11,064 bases of DNA from an uncultured Roseburia sp. (GTDB taxonomy: Bacteria; Bacillota; Clostridia; Lachnospirales; Lachnospiraceae): contig CAMGET010000018.1 of assembly GCA_946055175.1 (NCBI GenBank), positions 1 to 11,064 of the forward strand, in the 5' to 3' direction. The notes beneath the pieces are model-generated. The model did no database searches and was not told where the DNA came from. It saw only the letters and a program-made list of their open reading frames with translations. Of this stretch, positions 1-5,914 are shown piece after piece. Each line of letters opens with the position of its first letter. Position 1 is the first letter of the stretch. The translations under genes and the position numbers were made by a program.

Positions 1-41
1 TTTACATTTTGTGCACCTTGTATAATTGACTTTTTTTATTC

Positions 42-71
42 AGCATACATCTGTTTCAAATTGTCGTACAA
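42..71 (-). promoter_or_regulatory. Possible promoter for an unseen leftward gene
   Basis: Read on the minus strand there is a TTGTAC (66-71) and a TATGCT (42-47) separated by 18 bases, an acceptable sigma-A-like arrangement. It lies just beyond the terminator of the toxin operon and would transcribe out of the left edge of the window. Bases 1-41 contain no start codon followed by an open frame that I can support. The stretch is AT-rich, so a chance match is quite possible. Confidence 0.3.
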
Positions 72-91
72 CATTATTTTTTGTATTACAT

Positions 92-129
92 AAAAAAGTT
101 CCAACCATAAAAACATGGCTGGAACTTTT
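92..129 (-). terminator. Intrinsic terminator of the ATPase/toxin operon
   Basis: The arms 94-108 and 115-129 form a 15-base-pair stem in minus-strand RNA with a single G-U wobble and a 6-base loop. The right arm ends in a run of six U. It begins three bases after the stop codon of the 260-residue gene, so it closes that transcription unit. Confidence 0.85.
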
Positions 130-132
130 GTC

Positions 133-915
133 CTAGGGCTTTTTGCAGTCCCTTTTCTCTTCCTGATTTTCTGTAAGATTCTCCTCCTGCGTTCCCTCAT
201 CTATTTCCTGCAGGGCAGTTTGCATAAGACCGGATAAAAATCCATCCCCTTTCCCCATCAGCTTTCTCGACTTTTCTCTGGCAAACTGAAGCTCCCGATA
301 AAAGCGCCGGTACATTTCGCTCTTTTCCGACTGCTCCCGTGCAAAAGCTTCCTGCCTCCTACTCCATAGCAGATATCCCGACCGATTTTCCTTTTCCAGG
401 CTTTCTCTTAAGTTTTCCTGAATTTCTTTTCTCCAAGCCGCATCCCGTTTTCGATTCAGAAACGGCAGGACTTTCTGTCCGCTCAGTTGGTAATTCTCAT
501 CCATCATTTCCTGCAGCCGCTCCATCATACGAAGAGGCGACTCCTGTAAACTTTCCTCATAGGCAAACGCACTGTCTCTGCGGCTATGACTATTTGTCCG
601 AAAATCTCCTCGTAATTCACTGATGGGAACTGTATGACTTCCCTCCAGCTCCCGATTATCCCACTTAAGTCCCTCTCCCCGGCTTCTGCGTTTCTCATGC
701 ACCACCATAGTCATCTTCTGACAGCGATTTGCCCCCAGTGCAATTCCGCCATAGGAGCTTTCCATCCTCATCATCTCATTTGGACGGCGTTCCTTTGTAT
801 TTTCCCATCCTGCAGGATGATAGGCACTAAGCTGTTTTTCCTTCTCCCGGCTTTCCTTCCCAAGACTTCGGTATTTACCATCGGAACGCTGCCAGTCTTT
901 TTTTGCATATTTCAA
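133..915 (-). CDS. Uncharacterised highly charged protein (260 aa) after an ADP-ribosyltransferase
   Basis: I do not recognise this protein. It is soluble-looking, with no signal peptide and no membrane segment. It is rich in Arg, Lys and Glu and lacks an obvious enzymatic motif. Residues 1-50 look disordered. A short more hydrophobic patch with YGGIALGA lies near residues 55-62. From about residue 120 to 235 the composition (Met, Leu, Glu, Arg, Gln) suggests long helices or coiled coil, followed by an acidic tail. The start is TTG, one base beyond the TAA of the upstream toxin gene, with GGAG four bases before it. The only nearby ATG is out of frame and meets a stop after 45 codons. The tight junction implies translational coupling with the toxin. 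Plausible roles are a loading adaptor, a chaperone or a second payload; all are inference from position. Antisense frames here look like shadows. Confidence 0.7.
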   Translation of the reverse strand: MKYAKKDWQRSDGKYRSLGKESREKEKQLSAYHPAGWENTKERRPNEMMRMESSYGGIALGANRCQKMTMVVHEKRRSRGEGLKWDNRELEGSHTVPISELRGDFRTNSHSRRDSAFAYEESLQESPLRMMERLQEMMDENYQLSGQKVLPFLNRKRDAAWRKEIQENLRESLEKENRSGYLLWSRRQEAFAREQSEKSEMYRRFYRELQFAREKSRKLMGKGDGFLSGLMQTALQEIDEGTQEENLTENQEEKRDCKKP

Positions 916-916
916 A

Positions 917-2182
917 TTACTCCACTTCTTTCTCAGACACTTTAATCAGTGATCTAAACTCGCTTCCTTCCCCGGATGATGATTCGCTTTTCGTCTGGGA
1001 AATCGAGCCTCGCGATGTTAAATCAGTGTCTCCAGACTGATTTACATCATAATTATTCGACACTCTAGCCCGATGTGAGCCGGCAAAAAAGCTCAATAAC
1101 TCTGCTTTCACAAGTCTGTATTTGATTCCGGTTTCTGGATCCTCCTCCATAGTCACATCAAGAATTCTAAGCGGCGCATTCTGATCTACCAAAAGTTCCT
1201 CTTCATATCCATACTTGCTGATTGGCGCCAGAAATTGCGATTTCAGCCCCTTGTGGGCATAGATTTGAAGAATTGTGGCTTCTTCCTTCCCACTGTTTTC
1301 CTTCGCAAAAGTCTCCGCCACACTCGGATCCAGAGTGGTACTTGTAAAGGCCTTGTCAAAAAGGACAGCTCCCTTTAGCTTGCGATTCAGCTCTTCCCCT
1401 GTCACCTCCGTTCCAATTCCCAACTGCTTACGCAGGACATTATCGGTATACGACTTACCTCCTACACCTCGATATACAATTCTATCCTTTTGCAGTCGGG
1501 AATGGGAGCCTTCCTCCATATCCTTAGACATGGCCTTCAAAGCATCCATCGCAATTTTTACACCTTCCTCCGTCACAGACAACTCTTTTCCATTATCCCA
1601 AACCGTCTTCGGTGGCTTACCGGTACGCGCCAAAGTATTCATAATCGCACAATAGTAGGTCTCCGAATATTTCCGATAAGAATCGACTCCTACATATAGA
1701 TCCTGCAATTTATTTATGACACTATCAAGTTTTTTCTTCTCGTCTTTATTCAGGTGTGCTGTATTAAACCTCTTTGTTTCCTCGCCCCATATTTTTTGCC
1801 TTTCCTCATGCGTAGCATTTGCATCCTTTGCCATTGCTTGAGCCATCTCCTGTTTAATGGTCGGAACTGCCCCCCAGGAGCTGTTATTCTTAAATTGCTG
1901 AATTCTGCCATTCATAAAAAAAGTATTCCCAAAAGAACCTTTATGTGCATTTGGATTGCGTTCCAGTGTCTGTTCAGGGTCGACTTTCCTAGTTACACTA
2001 GTCGGTTCAGCAGCATTCCCCTGTCTAGACTGCAGTTCTTTCGATATTTGCTCATTTGAACGAGACACATCCGACCTTTTTATATCCGGAGTACTCGGTT
2101 TCTCCAGCTTAGAACTCGAACTGAATTTCGCCTTCAATTTCGACTTAATCTTTGACTTAAGTTTTGCCTTATAACCTCCCAT
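917..2182 (-). CDS. ADP-ribosyltransferase toxin, candidate contractile-injection-system payload
   Basis: This is predicted to be an NAD-dependent ADP-ribosyltransferase exoenzyme of the R-S-E class, with the transferase fold in the C-terminal half. Numbering from the second Met (2182), the signature parts are all present in order: YRGVGG with Arg238, the FTSTT strand (S-T-S motif, Ser281), and YEEELL carrying the E-x-E pair Glu327/Glu329. Residues about 105-228 are helical and precede the catalytic core, as in C3/VIP2/SpvB-like enzymes. E-x-E favours arginine as the acceptor, but the target is unknown. There is no Sec signal, lipobox or membrane segment. The first 20 or so residues alternate lysine with other residues, followed by a Ser-rich disordered stretch; the last 50 residues are also low complexity. 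Two in-frame ATGs exist (2188 and 2182). The AGGAGG site is only three bases from the first and nine from the second, so 2182 is preferred (421 aa). It sits between an eCIS-type ATPase gene and a coupled unknown gene, which suggests injected cargo. A phage- or contact-delivered toxin is the alternative. Confidence 0.85.
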   Translation of the reverse strand: MGGYKAKLKSKIKSKLKAKFSSSSKLEKPSTPDIKRSDVSRSNEQISKELQSRQGNAAEPTSVTRKVDPEQTLERNPNAHKGSFGNTFFMNGRIQQFKNNSSWGAVPTIKQEMAQAMAKDANATHEERQKIWGEETKRFNTAHLNKDEKKKLDSVINKLQDLYVGVDSYRKYSETYYCAIMNTLARTGKPPKTVWDNGKELSVTEEGVKIAMDALKAMSKDMEEGSHSRLQKDRIVYRGVGGKSYTDNVLRKQLGIGTEVTGEELNRKLKGAVLFDKAFTSTTLDPSVAETFAKENSGKEEATILQIYAHKGLKSQFLAPISKYGYEEELLVDQNAPLRILDVTMEEDPETGIKYRLVKAELLSFFAGSHRARVSNNYDVNQSGDTDLTSRGSISQTKSESSSGEGSEFRSLIKVSEKEVE

Positions 2183-2227
2183 ATACATGCTCCTCCTTTT
2201 TTAGGGATTCCTGCCTTTATTACTTCT

Positions 2228-2262
2228 ATGATACTGTTCTACTCTATACAATTTGCTATACA
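2228..2262 (-). promoter_or_regulatory. Promoter-like region of the toxin gene with shared 15-base element
   Basis: On the minus strand TGTATAGCAAATTGT (2248-2262) is followed after 14 bases by TATCAT (2228-2233), a possible -10 box. The same element, with one change and the same 14-base gap to a TATACT, lies before the ATPase gene. The -35 position has no TTGACA-like hexamer, so use of an activator or an alternative sigma factor is inferred. A start near 2221 would give a leader of about 40 bases before the toxin start codon. Confidence 0.5.
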
Positions 2263-2270
2263 TAATGTTT

Positions 2271-4433
2271 TTAGAGCAACATATAGTATTGTCCCAGCTG
2301 TTCCTTTGTCAGCGTCTTCCCGCTCTTTATAAATTCATTGCGGACTCCTGCCACAATCTGGCGCATACCTACCCTGCAATTCTCTGCTGCCGCAAGAAAA
2401 GCTGCGTGTAGCGCTACGTTCTTGATATTGCTGCCGGATAATTCAAAACTCTGCGCCAGAAACTCATAATCCAGTTCTTCCTCGATTGGTGTTTCCTTCG
2501 GGAATACTTGCTTCCATATCTGAAGACGCTGTGCAATGTCCGGAAAGGGAAAGTCAATAATAAACTTCATACGGCGCTTAAATGCTTCGTCAAAATTCTG
2601 CAGGAAATTGGTGGCCAATACGGTAATTCCCTCATATTCCTCCATTTTCTGTAATAGGAAGGCCGCCTCCATATTGCTGTACTTGTCATTGGAATCCCGA
2701 ACCTCTGTCCGTTTGGAAAAGAGAACATCCGCCTCATCAAAAAGGAGGATAACCTGGCTTTTCTTCGCCTGTTCAAAAATTTCCTCCAGATTTTTCTCTG
2801 TCTCGCCGATATACTTGCTTACCACCGCAGGGAGCTCAATGCGATACAAATCCAGACACAGCTCGGAAGCCATCACCTGTGCTGCCATCGTTTTTCCTGT
2901 TCCCGGGGGGCCATAGAATAAAACGGAGAGTCCTCTTCCATAAGGTGTTTTTTTATGGAACCCCCACTGTTCTCCTACCACAGCCCTGTATCTCATCTGG
3001 TCACAGACCATACGCATCTGTGCCTTCTGTTCCTCGCCCAAAATCAAATCTTCCCATAGAAAACAGCTGTTGATAAGTGTTGCATAGCTTCCCAGCTGAT
3101 TTTGCTGGTTTTGTTTTACTGCCTGCCGGATATGCTCCTGTGAAATGTGATCCTGTCCTTCCATCCCTGCCACCAGGTCTGCCGTGTCCAGTACATCCCG
3201 GATGCCCTTCGGTGTCAGATTATATTTATTGCCATTTTGCTCCAGATCCACATCCTGCTGCAACGGATACTCCCTACCCCAGGCTTCCCACAAGTGAACC
3301 TTCTCGCCGGCTGTCAGGGAAGGCAGTTCCATACTGACCGTCTGCCCCGGAAAATCTCCCGTCTGTTCTTCTTTCTCTTCCGCCAGAAGAAAAAACAGGG
3401 AGAAATGCTTTTCTATCCAGGAAAAAATTTCCTTTCTGCGGTCCTGCCGCTTCTCATGTGACTCTTCCTCAGATTCTTGTACCAGTTCTGCGCCCGTCAA
3501 TACAATCTGCGCCTGCTGCAGCATACTCTCTACAAACAGTTCCTCCAGCACCTTCTCCAGAACGTCCTCTTTTTCATACATCAGCTCTGAAATATCAAAA
3601 AATAACAAGTGTAAATTCTTCTTTGCAGCCAGATGCTTCAGCAAAAATTGCTTTCCAATGCCGCTTCTGCCGTATAGCAGTATCATATAGGAGAGCTCCA
3701 TGCCATTGTCATGCTTTTCTGTCAACAAATGATCCCAGAGTCTGCACAAACGCTCCAGATAATCCTCCCGAATCTCCATAGGTGCCAGTTTCTCCAAAGG
3801 ATTAAATATCACACTCCGGCTTTTCAACCGGTCTGACAGTTTCCAGGAACCAGACAGGAAATCTATCACTCTGGGTTTCAGCCGACAGACAGGAGGCAGC
3901 CCCTTCTGTTCCCCGCCGGAAACCTCCAGCATAAAATGCAGATTACCTCTATCAGACAAAAAAACGGCTATTTCCTCCTCAATGTCATCAGTCAACAATT
4001 CCGCCAGAGAAACACACAGCCCTCTGGTAGGTTCCAGAACATCCACCCGATCCTGAAGATAACCGTAAATTTTCTCGTATTTACGGTTAAAAAAGGGGGC
4101 TGCGCTAAGGATCAGTGCCAGCCGCTCCAGCCCAGTCAGCAAAAAGGTCTGACACAGAACAAAAAAGGGCAGGGAATCCCCTGCCTTTTTCTCTATATCA
4201 CGAATCTCTCTCTCATTCTGCACCAGAAGTTCCATGGCATCCTCCGGTATCTTCAGGCTCGCATGCATCTGCGCAAAAGCCTGATCTACCTCTCCCTCTG
4301 TGATCACCAAACCGCGCATGGGCAGATTTTCAAAATCCTTTTCTTTCTTTAACAGAAAGGCTGTATATAAAAGTTTATCCAGAAAATCCAACAGTCTTTC
4401 CATGTATTCTTTTTTATAATCTGTTTTATCCAT
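2271..4433 (-). CDS. eCIS-type tandem AAA+ ATPase (Afp15/PVC15-like)
   Basis: This 720-residue cytosolic ATPase has a helical N-terminal region (about 1-200) and two AAA+ modules. The first (about 210-440) is degenerate: its Walker A at 255-262 reads GRSGIGKQ, with Gln where Ser/Thr should follow the lysine, and the Walker B position (IVLTGAE, 310-316) lacks the Asp-Glu pair. The second (about 460-710) looks fully active: Walker A GPPGTGKT 508-515, pore loop KYIGETEKN 540-548, Walker B LLFDEAD with Asp566/Glu567, sensor-1 Asn609, arginine pair 620-621 and a sensor-2-like SGSNIKN at 666-672. The KYIGETEKN, SNDKYSNMEA and LLQKMEEYEGI blocks are typical of ATPases in extracellular contractile injection systems, where the protein is thought to help particle assembly or effector loading. 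The start ATG has AAAGGG eight bases upstream. It opens the minus-strand unit; no sheath, tube or baseplate genes are in the window. A housekeeping AAA protease is unlikely because no protease domain is present. Confidence 0.8.
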   Translation of the reverse strand: MDKTDYKKEYMERLLDFLDKLLYTAFLLKKEKDFENLPMRGLVITEGEVDQAFAQMHASLKIPEDAMELLVQNEREIRDIEKKAGDSLPFFVLCQTFLLTGLERLALILSAAPFFNRKYEKIYGYLQDRVDVLEPTRGLCVSLAELLTDDIEEEIAVFLSDRGNLHFMLEVSGGEQKGLPPVCRLKPRVIDFLSGSWKLSDRLKSRSVIFNPLEKLAPMEIREDYLERLCRLWDHLLTEKHDNGMELSYMILLYGRSGIGKQFLLKHLAAKKNLHLLFFDISELMYEKEDVLEKVLEELFVESMLQQAQIVLTGAELVQESEEESHEKRQDRRKEIFSWIEKHFSLFFLLAEEKEEQTGDFPGQTVSMELPSLTAGEKVHLWEAWGREYPLQQDVDLEQNGNKYNLTPKGIRDVLDTADLVAGMEGQDHISQEHIRQAVKQNQQNQLGSYATLINSCFLWEDLILGEEQKAQMRMVCDQMRYRAVVGEQWGFHKKTPYGRGLSVLFYGPPGTGKTMAAQVMASELCLDLYRIELPAVVSKYIGETEKNLEEIFEQAKKSQVILLFDEADVLFSKRTEVRDSNDKYSNMEAAFLLQKMEEYEGITVLATNFLQNFDEAFKRRMKFIIDFPFPDIAQRLQIWKQVFPKETPIEEELDYEFLAQSFELSGSNIKNVALHAAFLAAAENCRVGMRQIVAGVRNEFIKSGKTLTKEQLGQYYMLL
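4061..4088. repeat. Perfect 10-bp inverted repeat inside the ATPase gene
   Basis: AACCGTAAAT (4061-4070) and its exact reverse complement (4079-4088) flank an 8-base spacer. It lies in the coding sequence around residues 116-124 (FNRKYEKIYGY). Neither strand has a U tract suited to termination. It may be a coding coincidence or an mRNA hairpin. Confidence 0.5.
4161..4190. other. Terminator-like hairpin inside the ATPase gene
   Basis: GGCAGGG (4168-4174) and CCCTGCC (4179-4185) form a GC-rich stem with a 4-base loop. In minus-strand (sense) RNA it is followed, after one base, by six U. In plus-strand RNA a longer 12-bp stem ends in five U. The codons encode about residues 81-91 of the ATPase. 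It has the form of an intrinsic terminator in both directions; whether it terminates in vivo is unknown. Confidence 0.45.
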
Positions 4434-4513
4434 CCGTTATTCCCTTTACTTTTTTCTTCCTATCAGATAAAAAAACTCTGATTCATGGCAGTGTTGATAT
4501 ACGAGTTTTCTTT

Positions 4514-4548
4514 AGTATACAGCAATTATATAAACAATTTACTATACA
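4514..4548 (-). promoter_or_regulatory. Promoter-like region of the ATPase gene with shared 15-base element
   Basis: On the minus strand TGTATAGTAAATTGT (4534-4548) is followed after 14 bases by TATACT (4514-4519). The matching element and gap occur before the toxin gene (2228-2262). A start near 4507 would give a leader of about 74 bases. A TATAAT also lies at about 4527-4532, but without a recognisable -35 at the normal distance. Confidence 0.5.
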
Positions 4549-4555
4549 AAAACGC

Positions 4556-4585
4556 AAAAAAAGACTGCTACTTTCGTAACAGTCT
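4556..4585 (-). terminator. Intrinsic terminator of the NlpC/P60 gene
   Basis: Minus-strand RNA forms a 10-bp stem (one G-U pair) closed by a GAAA tetraloop, immediately followed by seven U. It starts 15 bases after the hydrolase stop codon and separates the housekeeping genes from the ATPase/toxin unit. Confidence 0.92.
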
Positions 4586-4599
4586 CGTCTCTCATTTAA

Positions 4600-5814
4600 T
4601 TAGAAGATACGGCGTACGCAAATAACTGTTTTATAAGAAACAGGAGAAGTAAGTTTAATTCCTTCCTGTTTATTACTTGCATGTACAATGGTGTCATTTC
4701 CAACATAAATCGCCACATGTCCACTATAGCATACAATATCGCCCGGCAACATTTCAGAAGTACTTACTTCATATCCAACACTTCTCATTGACTTGGAAGA
4801 ATGTGGTAATGACACGCCAAATGCAGCATATACTGACATTACAAATCCGGAACAATCGGTACCGTTTGTCAGGCTGGAACCGCCATATACATATGGATTT
4901 CCGATAAACTGGCATGCATAATCCACAACCGCCTGTCCGTTTGAACTGCTTGGAGCAACGTAGCTGGTACTGCCTGATGCGCTTTCCGCTTCTGCCGCAG
5001 CCTGCTGCTCTTTTTTCTTTCTTGCCGCTTCAGCAGCTGCCGCTGCTTTTTTACGTTCTTCTTCCTCTTTCTTTAAGCGGGCTGCTTCCTCTTCTTTTGA
5101 TTCAGCCGTCACAAAATCCGTCCATAATTCTACATAGTCAGTAGAAACATAGCCTTCGCCTTCTACGGTTGTAACCTTAACCCAGCCGTTTTCCCGCATA
5201 GATTCATCTACAACCACAAAATCGTCTCCCTCCGGAAGCATGGTAAGAATCTTTGATTCTGTAGTAGGTTCCATTCTAACATAGAGTGTTTGTGTCGTAA
5301 CAGTTGCATATCTGGTACTTGCTTTTCTTGCGAGTTCCTCATCTCCAGCTACTACATATTCGCACTTTACATAACCGGTTACATTTCCGGAAGTAATTTT
5401 ATACCATCCGTTCTCTGTCGTTTCCAATACCGTTGCCGCTGAATTATTATAAAGTTTTCCAAGCACTTCACTTTCTGTATTCGCCTCTGCACGGACGTTT
5501 ACATAATTATCCACCTGTGCAATTGCAATATCGGCATACTCCGATTTTGGTTCTTCTACCACCGGTGTCACTTTTTCACTGATTCTTTTTAAAGCCTCTG
5601 CAAGCATGGAAACCTCTTTTGCATTTCCTTCCGCTGCGCAAACAGAGAATGCCAGTGATACGCCGGCAAACGGCACTCCGTTTTCCGACTCCGTCTCCTT
5701 CATCTCAGTAGCACTCACATCTGCTCCTGATGCATATATATAAGCCGGTGACGCGCTTACCAGAAGTCCGCTCACAAGCATCGTACTTACGAATCTAATC
5801 CATTCTCTTCTCAT
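4600..5814 (-). CDS. Secreted SH3b-NlpC/P60 peptidoglycan endopeptidase
   Basis: This is an exported cell-wall hydrolase, expected to cut peptide stems (commonly the D-Glu to diamino-acid bond) outside the membrane. Numbering from the ATG at 5814 (404 aa), residues 1-29 form a signal peptide (MRREWIRF, hydrophobic core, then SASPAYIYA). Two bacterial SH3 domains follow at about 100-155 and 168-229, which usually bind wall peptides. An Ala/Glu/Lys-rich helix or coiled-coil linker spans about 239-278. The C-terminal NlpC/P60 domain (about 293-404) carries TDCSGF with catalytic Cys321, GHVAIYVG with His366, and His378 in IVHAS as the third polar residue. A TTG seven codons upstream is in frame but gives a poor signal peptide and overlaps the GGGAGG site, so the ATG is preferred, although its spacing (13 bases) is long. 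The gene has its own strong promoter, a candidate WalR box in its leader, and a strong terminator. Confidence 0.92.
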   Translation of the reverse strand: MRREWIRFVSTMLVSGLLVSASPAYIYASGADVSATEMKETESENGVPFAGVSLAFSVCAAEGNAKEVSMLAEALKRISEKVTPVVEEPKSEYADIAIAQVDNYVNVRAEANTESEVLGKLYNNSAATVLETTENGWYKITSGNVTGYVKCEYVVAGDEELARKASTRYATVTTQTLYVRMEPTTESKILTMLPEGDDFVVVDESMRENGWVKVTTVEGEGYVSTDYVELWTDFVTAESKEEEAARLKKEEEERKKAAAAAEAARKKKEQQAAAEAESASGSTSYVAPSSSNGQAVVDYACQFIGNPYVYGGSSLTNGTDCSGFVMSVYAAFGVSLPHSSKSMRSVGYEVSTSEMLPGDIVCYSGHVAIYVGNDTIVHASNKQEGIKLTSPVSYKTVICVRRIF

Positions 5815-5841
5815 AATGTAACTACTTCCTCCCAATCATTT

Positions 5842-5858
5842 GTTACAAATTTATTACA
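5842..5858 (-). promoter_or_regulatory. Candidate WalR (YycF) binding box
   Basis: Minus strand reads TGTAAT, five bases (AAATT), TGTAAC, which fits the WalR consensus TGTWAH-N5-TGTWAH exactly. It lies just downstream of the predicted start of transcription of a wall hydrolase gene, the class of gene WalRK controls in Bacillota. Its position inside the leader would suit repression as well as activation. It also overlaps a small palindrome, ATTTGTTACAAAT (5838-5850). Confidence 0.55.
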
Positions 5859-5873
5859 AATTATTGCACAAAT

Positions 5874-5902
5874 ATTATAACAAAGCGTTTTTCTTCTGTC
5901 AA
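5874..5902 (-). promoter_or_regulatory. Consensus sigma-A promoter of the NlpC/P60 gene
   Basis: Minus strand has TTGACA (5897-5902), a 17-base spacer and TATAAT (5874-5879), identical to consensus at all twelve positions. Transcription would start near 5867, leaving a leader of about 50 bases. It lies only 12 bases past the cvfB-like stop codon, so the hydrolase need not depend on read-through. Confidence 0.9.
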
Positions 5903-5914
5903 CCCGAGTCATTT

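Noticed and set aside
56..70. Third copy of the 15-base shared element
   Set aside because: Only 10 of 15 bases match and no -10-like hexamer lies at the 14-base gap; this level of match is expected by chance in AT-rich DNA.
339..945. Plus-strand open frames opposite the 260-residue gene
   Set aside because: They have no ribosome sites, Cys/Pro/Ser-rich compositions typical of antisense frames, and the minus-strand frame is coupled to the toxin and ends at a strong terminator.
5815..5835. TTG start for the NlpC/P60 gene at 5835
   Set aside because: It overlaps the GGGAGG ribosome site itself and pushes the basic n-region of the signal peptide inward; the ATG at 5814 gives a typical signal peptide.
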